From contig CAVXAF010000007.1 of assembly GCA_963759735.1 (NCBI GenBank), positions 682,001-746,000 on the forward strand: DNA of 64,000 nucleotides. Reading direction: 5' to 3'. Within the stretch, counting starts at the first letter, position 1, and every line of letters begins with the position of its first letter. The DNA comes from Hyphomicrobium_A sp963759735. GTDB lineage: Bacteria > Pseudomonadota > Alphaproteobacteria > Rhizobiales > Hyphomicrobiaceae. A program made the position numbers and the translations under genes. This document shows positions 44,271 through 53,209 of the stretch, piece by piece. The notes beneath the pieces are model-generated. The model ran no database searches and was not told the origin of the DNA. It saw only the letters and a list, made by a program, of their open reading frames with translations.

Positions 44271-45305
44271 ATGGCGACGACTTCTCAGGGCGAGGCGCCG
44301 AACGGCGCGGCTGTAAGCCCGCGCCAAATCGCCTTCCTGTCGCGCCACGATTGGCCGTGGCTGCGACAGACCGACGACGGCGCCGGCCATCATGGCGCGC
44401 TCACCTTCAAACTCGCCGCGTCGCCCGATGATGACTGGATGGTCGTCTATGACGACATCAAGCAGGCCACCCGGACGCACCTGCCGGCCAGCCGGCGCAT
44501 TCTGTTCATCACCGAGCCGCCCGGCCAGAAGCGCTACAAGGCCGCCTTCGCCAACCAGTTCGGCGTTCTGGTGTCGCCCTACCCGATCGCGGGCTTCCGC
44601 GGGCAATGGGTCGCGAGCCAGCCCGGCATTAACTGGTTCTACGGGGTCGAGATCGAAGGCGGCAAAGCCGTCGGCCGGTTGGATCTCACTGCGTTGCGCA
44701 ACCTGCCGGTCCCGACCGACAAGGCCAAGCGCATATCGGTCGTCTGTTCGACCAAGACCCGGCTGGCACGTCATCGCGCTCGGCTGCGCCTGCTGGAGCG
44801 TCTGGCGGCTGCCTTTCCCAACGACATCGACATCTTCGGACGTGGGTTCAAGCCGATCGGCGACAAGGCGGACGTCATCGCGCCCTACCGCTACCATATC
44901 GCGCTCGAAAACAGCGATTGCCCGCACTTCTGGACCGAGAAGCTCGCCGACGCGTATCTCGGCTATGCCCTGCCAATATTTTCCGGCTGCGCCAACGTCA
45001 CCGACTATTTCCCCGCTCGCTCGATGGTGCGCCTGCCCGACATCGAGGACCATGACGGCGCCGTCCGCGTCGTCGGCGAGCTGCTCGAAACAGATCCATG
45101 GGCGGAGCGGCTCGATGACATTCGTACGGCGCGGACCGAGCTCATCGAGCGTCAGAACGTCTTTTCGCTGATCGAGCGCTTGACGCGGGCGCCCGAGGCC
45201 ACGGCTGGCCGCGTCACGCGCGAGGACGTCATTCGTCCCGGATCGGAGTGCGGGACACTGCGCAGCCTGTTGCGACCGGTGCTGCAGCGCGCCGGACTCA
45301 GCTAG
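44271..45305 (+). CDS. Family 10 glycosyltransferase (fucosyltransferase-like)
   Basis: This 344-residue protein has the GT10 C-terminal signature: YRYHIALENSDCPHFWTEKL, then ADAYLGYALPIFSGC and DYFP. This region binds the GDP-sugar in alpha-1,3-fucosyltransferases. The N-terminal half contains ISVVCSTKTRLARHRARLRLL. It likely adds fucose or a related sugar to a lipopolysaccharide or capsule. No GDP-fucose synthesis genes are near. Its stop overlaps the convergent permease gene by 4 bases. Confidence 0.8.
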   Translation: MATTSQGEAPNGAAVSPRQIAFLSRHDWPWLRQTDDGAGHHGALTFKLAASPDDDWMVVYDDIKQATRTHLPASRRILFITEPPGQKRYKAAFANQFGVLVSPYPIAGFRGQWVASQPGINWFYGVEIEGGKAVGRLDLTALRNLPVPTDKAKRISVVCSTKTRLARHRARLRLLERLAAAFPNDIDIFGRGFKPIGDKADVIAPYRYHIALENSDCPHFWTEKLADAYLGYALPIFSGCANVTDYFPARSMVRLPDIEDHDGAVRVVGELLETDPWAERLDDIRTARTELIERQNVFSLIERLTRAPEATAGRVTREDVIRPGSECGTLRSLLRPVLQRAGLS

Positions 45306-46903
45306 GCGCCGGCTTCGGCCGACTGCAGCAGCGCGACGGTCTGGGCATCGGGCAGCCGGTCGCGCGTCGCCAGGGCGAACACCCCCAGCGAGAAGCCCCC
45401 GACGATGACGAGATCTACGTACTTGGGAATGACGCCGAGGCCGCCGCCGTAGTTGCCGAGGAACGAGATGACGCCGAGGCCGTCGATGAACAGCCAGAAC
45501 CACAGCGACTGCTTGAGATCGAGCCTGCCCGTCTCGCCGCCCCAGTAGTGCAGGCCGATCAGCACGCCGCCGCCGACGATGGCGAGCGCGAACACCTTCC
45601 AGTTGGTGTCCCAGCCGGCCCAATAGACGATGCAGCCGACGAGCACGAACGAGACCGCTGCGATGGCCATGCCGCCTTTGAGGAGGAACGGTCGCCGGCG
45701 TGCTGGAAGCTGGTGGCGCAGAGCGGCCAGAGAAACGGGGCCGAAGGCGAGCGAAAGAATGGCCGCCGACGAGATAAAGCCAATGAGTTCGGACCAGCCC
45801 GGGAACGGCACCAGCAACATCAGGCCGACAAGGAAGTTGATGACGATCGACCAGACCGGCACCTGCGCCTGATTGAGCTGCAGGAAGAACTTCGGCAGTT
45901 GGCCGTTCTCGGCCAGAGCGTAGTTGATGCGCGCCGTGGCGCCGGTGTAGGCGAGGCCGGAGCCGGACGGCGAGATGATCGCATCAACGTACAGCGCGGC
46001 GGCCAGCCCCTGCAGGCCGAGGATCGTGGCAAAGGCCGCGAACGGGCCGTCGGCGACATTCTCCGCGAGCTTCGTCCAGCCACCGGCAAGATGCGCCTCC
46101 GGTACGGCGCCGATGAAGGCGATCTGCAACAGCACGTAGATGGCGAGGCTGATGACCACGGCGCCGATCATGGCCAGCGGCACCGTGCGCTGCGGGTTCT
46201 TCGCTTCGCCTGCCATGTCGATCACGGTGCGGAAGCCGAACAGCGAGAAAATGACGCCGCCACCGGCCACCGCCGCGAAGATGCCGTCGGTCCCCGTGGG
46301 CATGAAGCCGCCGTGATCGGTAAAGTTGCGGCTGTCGAAACCGAATACGATAAGTCCAACGGCGGCGAGCAGCGGGATGGCCAGTTTCCAGGACGTGATG
46401 GCGATGTTGGCGCGGGCCAGCCAGCGCACGCCGGCGAGGTTGATGATCACAAAGGCGAGCAGTAGGCCCGCCGCCACCGCGAGACCGTGCGGCGTCAGCA
46501 CGCGGTTGCCGTCGACGGTGGTCGTGAGCCAGGGCAGGTAGTTCGAGGCGTACTGCAGTACCGCCGTCACCTCGATGGGCGCTGTCGCCACGTAAGCGAT
46601 CCAGCACAGCCACCCGGCCATGAAGCCGCTCATGGCGCCGTGCGAGAAATAGGGGATGCGGGCGATGGCACCGGCCAGCGGTAGCATTCCGCCGAGTTCG
46701 GCGTAGACGAGCGCCAGCAGCAACGCTACGCCGCCGCCGATGAGCCAGGAGATGATCGCGGCGGGCCCGGCGATTTGCGCGGCATAGAGCGAGGCGAACA
46801 GCCAGCCCGAGCCGATAATGCCGGTGATCCCGGTAAACAGCAGGGCGAGGGGGCCGATCTGTCGCTGCAGGCCGGCCTGCGGGCGCGGGGCCTTGTTGAG
46901 CAT
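45302..46903 (-). CDS. APC-family amino acid permease
   Basis: This 533-residue protein has about 12-14 membrane helices. The first helix carries the substrate-binding loop GITGIIGSGWLFAS, as in APC transporters, and later segments include ELGGMLPLAGAIARIPYFSH and GFRTVIDMAGEAKNP. The substrate is not predictable; aspartate:proton symporter-like relatives share the SGWLF motif. The start at MLNKAPRPQ is chosen over a longer open frame. Confidence 0.87.
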   Translation of the reverse strand: MLNKAPRPQAGLQRQIGPLALLFTGITGIIGSGWLFASLYAAQIAGPAAIISWLIGGGVALLLALVYAELGGMLPLAGAIARIPYFSHGAMSGFMAGWLCWIAYVATAPIEVTAVLQYASNYLPWLTTTVDGNRVLTPHGLAVAAGLLLAFVIINLAGVRWLARANIAITSWKLAIPLLAAVGLIVFGFDSRNFTDHGGFMPTGTDGIFAAVAGGGVIFSLFGFRTVIDMAGEAKNPQRTVPLAMIGAVVISLAIYVLLQIAFIGAVPEAHLAGGWTKLAENVADGPFAAFATILGLQGLAAALYVDAIISPSGSGLAYTGATARINYALAENGQLPKFFLQLNQAQVPVWSIVINFLVGLMLLVPFPGWSELIGFISSAAILSLAFGPVSLAALRHQLPARRRPFLLKGGMAIAAVSFVLVGCIVYWAGWDTNWKVFALAIVGGGVLIGLHYWGGETGRLDLKQSLWFWLFIDGLGVISFLGNYGGGLGVIPKYVDLVIVGGFSLGVFALATRDRLPDAQTVALLQSAEAGA

Positions 46904-47176
46904 GGCATCCCCAGACGTCCTGAGTCGATCGTTGCCGCTATAGGCGATTCGCACGCCGCAGCCAGAAGGACCGCCTCAAATCATCCCCAAATATTTGCGA
47001 CATTCCGGCTATCGAGATTCCCCGTGTTCCTGCCCGTGGCGATCGGATCCTTCCGAGCAAAAGCCGCCCTTCGCGGGGACGCAGCGAAGGACATTCTGTT
47101 CGGCGCAAAAACACGTTATAGTTGGCGTGGGACGATACTAGCCGAGGCTCAACGCTTAATCGTCAGAGGCACCTCA

Positions 47177-47731
47177 ATGACCCGGAATATTCTTGCCGTC
47201 GCCGCTGCTCCGCTGGCCGCAATGATGTTGTTGGCCGCCCCAGCCGAGGCCTGCATCTCGTGCTCTTACGTCCCCGAGGTCGCGCGCGGCTCTACTACAT
47301 CCAACGAGAGCCGCTCGTACCAGAAGCCGCGTTCCCATCAGGCCGAAGAGCGCCGCTCGCCCTCCAGCAAGAAGCGCACAGTGAAGAGCGAGCCGACGCC
47401 GCGCAAGGTCGATACGGCCAAGGCACCCGCCCCGACGAAGTCCGAGAAGGTCGAGACGGCCAAGGCGGCTCCGGCGCCATCGCAGGCTGAGAACGAGCAT
47501 TCGAGCTTTGCTGCGCGCGAGGCGGTCGGCGAGAAGGTCGACACGGCTGCCATTGCGACCACCAAGAGCGGCTCGCAGACCGAGAATTCGACGATCTCGA
47601 CCGCGACGCTCGACAGCAAGAGTGCCGACGCCACCGAGAAGGCTGATGACGCCCCGAAGGTCAGCACCAACGTCGGCTGCAAGAAGTTCTTCCCGTCCGT
47701 CGGCATGACTCTCACGGTCGCCTGCGAATAA
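47177..47731 (+). CDS. Exported C-x14-C family protein, member E
   Basis: This 184-residue protein starts MTRNILAVAAAPLAAMM with a signal peptide cut near AEA/C. The mature N-terminus has CISC, followed by a Lys/Pro/Thr-rich region with repeats of the form KVDTAKAP and KVETAKAAPA. Then come the motif QTENSTI, a short linker and the C-terminus GCKKFFPSVGMTLTVACE. It is 25 kb from the four tandem relatives and lies on the other strand. The 19-bp palindrome seen at the others is not evident here. Function unknown. Confidence 0.75.
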   Translation: MTRNILAVAAAPLAAMMLLAAPAEACISCSYVPEVARGSTTSNESRSYQKPRSHQAEERRSPSSKKRTVKSEPTPRKVDTAKAPAPTKSEKVETAKAAPAPSQAENEHSSFAAREAVGEKVDTAAIATTKSGSQTENSTISTATLDSKSADATEKADDAPKVSTNVGCKKFFPSVGMTLTVACE

Positions 47732-47794
47732 GCCGCGCAAACGCTGTCACGTGAAACATCGCTGGGCGTGATCGCGCCGGGTGATCGGCGACAG

Positions 47795-48679
47795 CTATCC
47801 GCGCAGGATGCGCAACACGCAATCGGCGACGCCGTCCTGCCAGGCCGGCATGCGCATGCGGAAGGTGCGCTCCAGCTTGGTGCAGTCGAGCTGCGAGTTG
47901 GCGGGGCGCTGCGCCGGCGTCGGATAGTCCTTGGAGAGGATCGGATCGACCTCGGCCACCGGACCGCCGAGCGCCGCGGAGCGCTTGAAGACCTCCTCAG
48001 CGAAGCCGCGCCACGTCGTCGTCCCCGAATTGGCGGCGTGATAGACGCCCCACGGCGCGCTGGCGTCAGGCTTCGACAGTCGCCGGGCGAGTTCGAGCAC
48101 GATGTTGACGAGGTGGGGGGCATACGTCGGGCTGCCGCGCTGGTCGTCGACGACGCGGACGCGCGCGCTCTCGGACGCCTGCTGCAGCATCGTCTTCACA
48201 AAGTTGCGCCCGCTCGGACTGAACACCCACGAGGTGCGCAGAATGATGTGCTTGGGGTTAGCGGCGCGCACCGCCTCCTCGCCCTCCAGCTTGGAGCGGC
48301 CGAAGACCGTTACGGGCGAGGTCGGGTCGTCCTCGACGTAGGCCGCTTCCTTGCGGCCGTCGAACACGTAGTCGGACGAAATGTGGATGATGGGAATGCC
48401 GCGGCGCGCGGCGGCCTCGGCGAGCAGACGCGCCCCGTCGCGATTGAGGGCGAAGGCGCGCTCGACGTCGGTTTCAGCCTTGTCGACCGCGGTGTAGGCG
48501 GCCGAATTGATGACCACCGTCGGCGAAATGCCGGCCAAGGCACGCTCGATCGACCTCGCCTCGCAGATATCGAGGGCAGCGCGGCCGACGGCGCAGGCGG
48601 TGACGTCGGGGCAGCCGGGTGCGGCTTCGACGAGGGCGCGGGCGACTTGGCCCTGCCAGCCGGCGATCAGCAGTCGCAT
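47795..48679 (-). CDS. rfbD: dTDP-4-dehydrorhamnose reductase
   Basis: This 294-residue extended SDR has the cofactor loop GWQGQVA, SAAYTAVDKAETD, ISSDYVFDG and GTTTWRGFAEEVF. It reduces dTDP-4-keto-L-rhamnose to dTDP-L-rhamnose for surface polysaccharide. The active-site segment reads VFGRSKLEGE, so the usual catalytic Tyr is Phe (residue 126) while Lys130 is kept. The other rfb genes are not adjacent. The gene is first of a short minus-strand cluster or stands alone. Confidence 0.85.
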   Translation of the reverse strand: MRLLIAGWQGQVARALVEAAPGCPDVTACAVGRAALDICEARSIERALAGISPTVVINSAAYTAVDKAETDVERAFALNRDGARLLAEAAARRGIPIIHISSDYVFDGRKEAAYVEDDPTSPVTVFGRSKLEGEEAVRAANPKHIILRTSWVFSPSGRNFVKTMLQQASESARVRVVDDQRGSPTYAPHLVNIVLELARRLSKPDASAPWGVYHAANSGTTTWRGFAEEVFKRSAALGGPVAEVDPILSKDYPTPAQRPANSQLDCTKLERTFRMRMPAWQDGVADCVLRILRG

Positions 48680-48697
48680 GGCGCATTCCCTGACATG

Positions 48698-49003
48698 CTA
48701 ATCCCGATCGATCGAAAGGCTGGTCTCGCCGGCGCCGCGTGCACGCCGGTTGACCTGCCAGATAAGCGATCCGTCTTCCACGGCTAGGGCGAACACATGC
48801 CCCATCGCAGCAGCGATAACGATGTCGCCGACAAGCCGCACGGAGACCGGCTGGCCTTCGCACGGCATCCCGCCCGGCAGATCGGCGAGCATGCGCTCCC
48901 AGGCGATTCGGCCGGAAGCGACCTCGAGCAGCAGCACGGAGCCGGCGTGGCCGACGGCGATGAGGGCGCCTGAGCGCTCCGATGAGGAATGTCGCTCAGC
49001 CAA
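48698..49003 (-). CDS. Small PQQ-like beta-propeller repeat protein
   Basis: This 101-residue protein has two blade-like units: LIAVGHAGSVLLLEVASGRIAWE and DIVIAAAMGHVFALAVEDGSLIWQ. This is far fewer than the 6-8 blades of a full propeller. It overlaps the DUF2165 gene upstream by 8 bases, so it is translationally coupled to it. No signal peptide. Role unknown. Confidence 0.7.
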   Translation of the reverse strand: MAERHSSSERSGALIAVGHAGSVLLLEVASGRIAWERMLADLPGGMPCEGQPVSVRLVGDIVIAAAMGHVFALAVEDGSLIWQVNRRARGAGETSLSIDRD

Positions 49004-49490
49004 GCTCGTCGTCCTTCTGCGCCAGGAAGATCAACACCAAGCCGATGCAACCGATGAAGCGGAAGGCGGCCTCCTGGCCGTTCCAGGTCGAGGACTGCCA
49101 CATCTGAAACCATTCCCCGCCGACGACCATGAAGCCGAAGAACCACAAAGCGAAGCCGCACACGAGGCCGGCGATGGCGAGCTGCTTGGCGGCGTTGAAA
49201 CGCGCAGCCGACGCACTCCGCTCCTGCCACAGCAGCCAAGCGCCGAGCACGCACAGTACGCCCGCCGCCAGCTCCGCTGCGATGATCAGTGCATACACGA
49301 CGTGATAGAGTGCTGGGCTGGAGATGGCGCGCCAGGTGAGGGTCGATGTCGGGAAGATCGTATCCATCGACATGACGTGCTGAACGAAGGCGTAGTTGGT
49401 CTGGTAGTCGACGACGTTGTCGATGCCAACGAGCAGCGAGAACAGGCCAATCATCAGCACCAGCAGAACCTTCGCAGCGCGTACGATCAT
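48996..49490 (-). CDS. DUF2165 family membrane protein
   Basis: This 164-residue protein has four membrane helices and typical DUF2165 segments: NVVDYQTNYAFVQHVMSMDT, HVVYALIIAAELAAG, and FMVVGGEWFQMWQSSTWNGQ. The family is small and uncharacterised. It is followed with overlap by the PQQ-repeat protein gene. Confidence 0.88.
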   Translation of the reverse strand: MIVRAAKVLLVLMIGLFSLLVGIDNVVDYQTNYAFVQHVMSMDTIFPTSTLTWRAISSPALYHVVYALIIAAELAAGVLCVLGAWLLWQERSASAARFNAAKQLAIAGLVCGFALWFFGFMVVGGEWFQMWQSSTWNGQEAAFRFIGCIGLVLIFLAQKDDELG

Positions 49491-49605
49491 GTCCCGGCCC
49501 CTTACGATTCGGCGGGGCGATTATGGGGCTCTGGCCCGCTGGCGCCAACTCCGCTACTTAAGGCGCAGATCAAGTCGTTAACTCCGCGAGGATTAGACCC
49601 GCGAC

Positions 49606-50286
49606 ATGGCTGACAGCGAACAATCACCCTCGGCTACCAAGGGCCTAAAGGCGGCGATCGTGCCGGTGACGCCCTTTCAGCAGAACTGCACCCTGCTCTG
49701 GGATGCGCAGACCAAGAAAGGCGCCGTGGTCGATCCGGGCGGTGACTTGGACAGCATTGAGGCGGCCATCGCCGAGATCGGCATGCAGCCCGAGAAGATC
49801 ATCCTGACGCATGGGCACATCGACCACGCCGGCGGCGCCGCGGAATTGCGCGAGCGCCTCGGGGGTATCCCCATCGAAGGCCCGCATGCGGACGAGCGGC
49901 CGCTGCTGGATGCACTCGAGCAGCAGGGGCAGGCCTACGGCATCGCGGCGCGCGCGGTGACGCCCGATCGTTGGCTCGCCGACGGCGATACGGTCACGGT
50001 CGCTGGACATACCTTTGAAGTGCTGCACTGCCCCGGCCATTCGCCGGGCTCGGTGGTGCTCGCCAATCGCGCGCAGCGCTTCGCGCTGATGGGCGATGTG
50101 CTGTTCCAGGGATCAATCGGGCGCACCGATCTACCGCTCGGCAACCATGAGGCGCTGATGCGCTCGATCCACAGCAAGGTGCTCCCGCTGGGCGATGACT
50201 TCGCCTTCATCTGCGGGCATGGGCCGACGAGCACCATCGGTCAGGAGCGGCGCACCAATCCGTTCATCGTCGGCGACGCCGCTTAG
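49606..50286 (+). CDS. MBL-fold metallo-hydrolase (GloB/YcbL-like)
   Basis: This 226-residue protein has the metal motif THGHIDHAGG, a further His in CPGHSPGS, Asp in LMGDVLFQGSIGRTDLP and the last His in ICGHGPTS. This is the glyoxalase II-like group of metallo-beta-lactamase folds, with thioesterase or related activity. The first 12 residues are Ser/Pro-rich. Transcribed alone. Confidence 0.9.
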   Translation: MADSEQSPSATKGLKAAIVPVTPFQQNCTLLWDAQTKKGAVVDPGGDLDSIEAAIAEIGMQPEKIILTHGHIDHAGGAAELRERLGGIPIEGPHADERPLLDALEQQGQAYGIAARAVTPDRWLADGDTVTVAGHTFEVLHCPGHSPGSVVLANRAQRFALMGDVLFQGSIGRTDLPLGNHEALMRSIHSKVLPLGDDFAFICGHGPTSTIGQERRTNPFIVGDAA

Positions 50287-50366
50287 CGGACGCTGTAGCG
50301 GGCGCACAGGTTCGCGGCGGTACCAGTACCGCGATGGCAAGTCGGGCGGTATTAGGATCGAAAGGC

Positions 50367-50726
50367 TTAGAAGCCCCACTCCCAGTGCAGACAACCGGCA
50401 ATGCCGCATTCCTGCTGCAGCGTGCCGACACCGATAGGATTGGCGTCGTCGACGTTGGCCCACACGTCGATGGTATTGACGCGCAGCGTCTCCGAGCAAC
50501 TTGTCTTGCAATAAATCCAGGTGCCGTGCGGGAGCCGGATCTGATAGCCGACGTCGGTCTTGCGGTAGGGCGCCTTGATCGAACCGTTGCCGTCGTGGCT
50601 GTAAGCGGTGACGGTGCCGAGGATTTTGCTGACCGCCCGCGGTCCGGCGGCGGCGGGTGCAACTGCCGCGGCGAGCGCGGACGCGGCTACGACAAGGGCG
50701 GTGAACGGGTGGCGCTTCATCATCAT
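50367..50726 (-). CDS. Small exported protein with four cysteines
   Basis: This 119-residue protein starts MMMKRHPFTALVVAAS with a signal peptide cut near AAA/G. The mature part has cysteines in WIYCKTSCSETL and QQECGIAGCLHWEWGF, two CxxC-type pairs likely to form disulfides. No family recognised. The start is one of three adjacent ATG codons. Confidence 0.65.
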   Translation of the reverse strand: MMMKRHPFTALVVAASALAAAVAPAAAGPRAVSKILGTVTAYSHDGNGSIKAPYRKTDVGYQIRLPHGTWIYCKTSCSETLRVNTIDVWANVDDANPIGVGTLQQECGIAGCLHWEWGF

Positions 50727-50854
50727 CTCCGGCCTACGGCGTTCCAATCGCAACAATTCGTTCTACGCACATTAGCACAATTGAGCGGTGCGCCGGGCGA
50801 GTGCCCCCACTCCGTGGGTGGCTGTGCTCCATGCGCACCGCCGCGCGCGACGGT

Positions 50855-51343
50855 TCAGCCGTTGCGCGAGAAGTTGATGCTCACACCCTTGAGCATGGAG
50901 CCCTGGGTGGACAGCGAGACCGACTGCGTGCCGCCGCCGATCGACACCGACAACAGACCTTTAAGAGCGCCGCCACCGATGTTGAGGCGGAGTTTGGAGT
51001 CATCGGCGCTGCCGGTGATGGTGCCGGTCTGATTGTAGTTGCGCTCTTCCCAGGTGCCAGTGACGCGGCCGTTGGCGTACTTCAGCACTGATCGCAGTTC
51101 GACCTTGGTCGAGGGATTGGCGCAAATGATGTTGAGCTTCAGCTCAGTGCCGCCCGAACCCGAGTAATAGCCCTTGCAGGAGAGCTTTTCGCTCTTGCCG
51201 CCTTCGAGCCGCGCGGTACCTTTGCCGCTCCAAGTGCCGACCAGCGCCGAGAACGGGCTTCCAGCCACGGCCGGCACGCCGATCATGACCATTGCTATGG
51301 AACTCGCGGCCAAGACCTTGGCGCTCCCCCTCAACCAGCTCAC
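50855..51343 (-). CDS. Exported beta-rich protein, 162 residues
   Basis: The signal peptide ends near AVAG. The mature part is a series of short strands (FSALVGTWSGKGTARLEGG, KLSCKGYYSGSGGTELKLN, VTGTWEERNYNQTGTITG) with a lipocalin-like GTW start. Two cysteines (LSCKG and IICAN) may form a disulfide. The family is common in Hyphomicrobiales but has no established role. Confidence 0.68.
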   Translation of the reverse strand: MSWLRGSAKVLAASSIAMVMIGVPAVAGSPFSALVGTWSGKGTARLEGGKSEKLSCKGYYSGSGGTELKLNIICANPSTKVELRSVLKYANGRVTGTWEERNYNQTGTITGSADDSKLRLNIGGGALKGLLSVSIGGGTQSVSLSTQGSMLKGVSINFSRNG

Positions 51344-51632
51344 CGTTCACCTCCAAAAGCTCTGACCGACTGACCTAAGGCGCCCGAAAACCATCGGGAA
51401 AGCCACAAGAATGGCCGTCCGGACAAGCGAGCGCCGCCGAACTCAATGGTATCGGCATGTCTCAAAATAGCACATTCATCGTTAAATAAGTGTCTCGTGT
51501 GTGCATCGACAACCCCAGGAAGGCGTCGGCCGCACAACATTTGTTTCCGGTTGCCGTTTGGTCTCATGCTCTTGTTTCCGCGACGCGGCGGTTGCTTGTG
51601 GTCGGGCGCTGGCTATATTGCGCCGCCTGCGT

Positions 51633-51722
51633 GGAGGGGTGGCCGAGTGGCTGAAGGCGCACGCTTGGAAAGCGTGTGGGCGGGAAACCGTCTCGTGGGT
51701 TCGAATCCCACCCCCTCCGCCA
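51633..51722 (+). tRNA. tRNA-Ser (GGA)
   Basis: This 90-base tRNA has the long variable arm typical of serine (GTGGGCGGGAAACCGTCTCG region). The acceptor arms are GGAGGGG and CCCCTCC, the T arm is GTGGG-TTCGAAT-CCCAC, and the anticodon loop holds CTTGGAAA, giving GGA. The CCA end is encoded. Confidence 0.95.
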
Positions 51723-51802
51723 GCGCCTGACCAACCCGCTTGCTGCAGTGCACATGGACCCTTCTGACGAAGGGCGCCGGTAACCAGGGCCCGGGGTGAG
51801 GC

Positions 51803-52678
51803 ATGCGCGTTCTCGTAACCGGTGCTGACGGCTTCCTGGGTCGCCGCCTCGTAACCGCGCTCCCCGGCCATTCGGTAATAGGCGCCTCGCGACGGCCGAT
51901 GCCGGATGTCGAATGGCGCCGGCTCGATGACATGCGCGGCAAGGTCGATTGGGAGCGCCTGCTGGCCGGCGTCGACGCCGTCGTTCACCTCGCTAACATC
52001 GCCCATCAGCATGCCAGCGAGGCCGATTTCGAGGTCGTGAATCACCAGGCGACCGCGGCGTTAGGCGCGGCGGCTGCGCGCCTCGGCATCAGGCACGTCG
52101 TCTACGTGTCTTCCATCTACGCCCAGGTCGGGCATTCGACGGAGCGCACGCTCGACGAGACCGACGCTCCACGTCCCATCAATGCCTACGGTCGCTCGAA
52201 GCTTGCAGCGGAGCGGGCCATTGCCGCCAGCGGCGTGCCGTTCACGGTCCTGCGCCCAGTGCTCGTGCTGGGCACCGGTGCCAAGGGCAACGCGGGCACG
52301 CTGGAGCGCCTTGCGGATCTGCCGCTGCCTTTGCCGCTGGCATCGATCACCGCTCGGCGCTCGTTCCTCACCGCGGAGAACTTCATAAGTGGCGTTGTAA
52401 GCATCCTCGGGCAGCCCCGCGCCATCGGCGAAACCTACATCGTGGCCGATCGCGAGCCACGCACCGTGGGGGAGGTCGTTGCGCAGATGCGGGCCGAAAA
52501 AGGCCGACGTGCCGGCATTTTTGCGGTGCCGGCGGGCGTCATCGCCCGGGGGCTCGGGCTTATCGGTGCAGGTGATGTTTGGGAGAAGATCGGCACGCCG
52601 TTTGTTGGTCAGCTCGCGAAAGTTGATCTCGTTGGGCTGGGTGCCCACACGCTGAAACGCCGGATTGCCGCCGGATGA
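51803..52678 (+). CDS. NAD-dependent epimerase/dehydratase (UDP-sugar epimerase-like)
   Basis: This 291-residue extended SDR has the NAD loop VTGADGFLGRR, VHLANIAHQH, the catalytic Ser in VYVSSIYAQVG and the Tyr-Lys pair in AYGRSKLAAE. A single C-terminal sugar-binding region follows. It resembles UDP-GlcNAc or UDP-galactose 4-epimerase-like proteins found near undecaprenyl sugar transferases, but the substrate is not certain. It lies just after tRNA-Ser. Confidence 0.85.
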   Translation: MRVLVTGADGFLGRRLVTALPGHSVIGASRRPMPDVEWRRLDDMRGKVDWERLLAGVDAVVHLANIAHQHASEADFEVVNHQATAALGAAAARLGIRHVVYVSSIYAQVGHSTERTLDETDAPRPINAYGRSKLAAERAIAASGVPFTVLRPVLVLGTGAKGNAGTLERLADLPLPLPLASITARRSFLTAENFISGVVSILGQPRAIGETYIVADREPRTVGEVVAQMRAEKGRRAGIFAVPAGVIARGLGLIGAGDVWEKIGTPFVGQLAKVDLVGLGAHTLKRRIAAG

Positions 52679-52683
52679 GTAAT

Positions 52684-52708
52684 CGCGAGGCCCGACGCGG
52701 GCCTCGCG
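52684..52708. terminator. Bidirectional terminator between convergent genes
   Basis: CGCGAGGCCCG and CGGGCCTCGCG form a perfect 11-bp stem with an ACG loop. It lies 5 bp after the epimerase stop and 23 bp before the stop of the convergent Tyr/Gly-rich gene. Confidence 0.65.
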
Positions 52709-52731
52709 CTGCACTATGTCAGGTTCGCGGA

Positions 52732-53034
52732 TCAGAACCCAAGATAGACTCCAAAGCCGCGACGACGATATGGGTAGCCTCCCCAGCCGCGATAATAGCG
52801 CCGCCCGTAGTAGGGTCCGCCGTAATAGTAAGGGCGATATCCGTAGTAGGGCCGGCGATAACCCCAGCGGCGATAGCCGCGGCGCCGGTACCGTACTTCC
52901 TCGGTCACGCCCGTGGTCTTGGCGCTTGTGATGTCTGCGCGCGAGGCGGCGGGGAGAGCCGACGCGCTCGGCACCGAAATATAAAGGAGACCGGCGAGAG
53001 CAGAGGCAACGAAGGCGGTCGTTCTGAGACGCAT
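52732..53034 (-). CDS. Exported Tyr/Arg/Gly-rich protein
   Basis: This 100-residue protein has a signal peptide starting MRLRTTAFVASALAG, and its mature C-terminal half is a run of GYRR, PYYG and RGW units. This composition is seen in many small exported proteins of Hyphomicrobiales and may coat or stiffen the envelope. Function not known. Confidence 0.7.
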   Translation of the reverse strand: MRLRTTAFVASALAGLLYISVPSASALPAASRADITSAKTTGVTEEVRYRRRGYRRWGYRRPYYGYRPYYYGGPYYGRRYYRGWGGYPYRRRGFGVYLGF

Positions 53035-53209
53035 CGCATTCACTCCTGTGGCTTGTGTTTTTACACCTTCTGATAGCCGACAGTGCAACCCGCATGCTGT
53101 CGCGAAGGTTCCGACGCGCACGGGCATTTTAGACTATATGCCGAAAACGGCTACATCCTGAAAATTGGGAACGCGGCGAGCAATATCAAGGGTGCTTTGG
53201 CGCCCGCTG

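Noticed and set aside
51633..51722. tRNA-Ser as an attachment site of an integrated element
   Set aside because: No integrase, no repeated tRNA 3' end and no change in gene type follows it.
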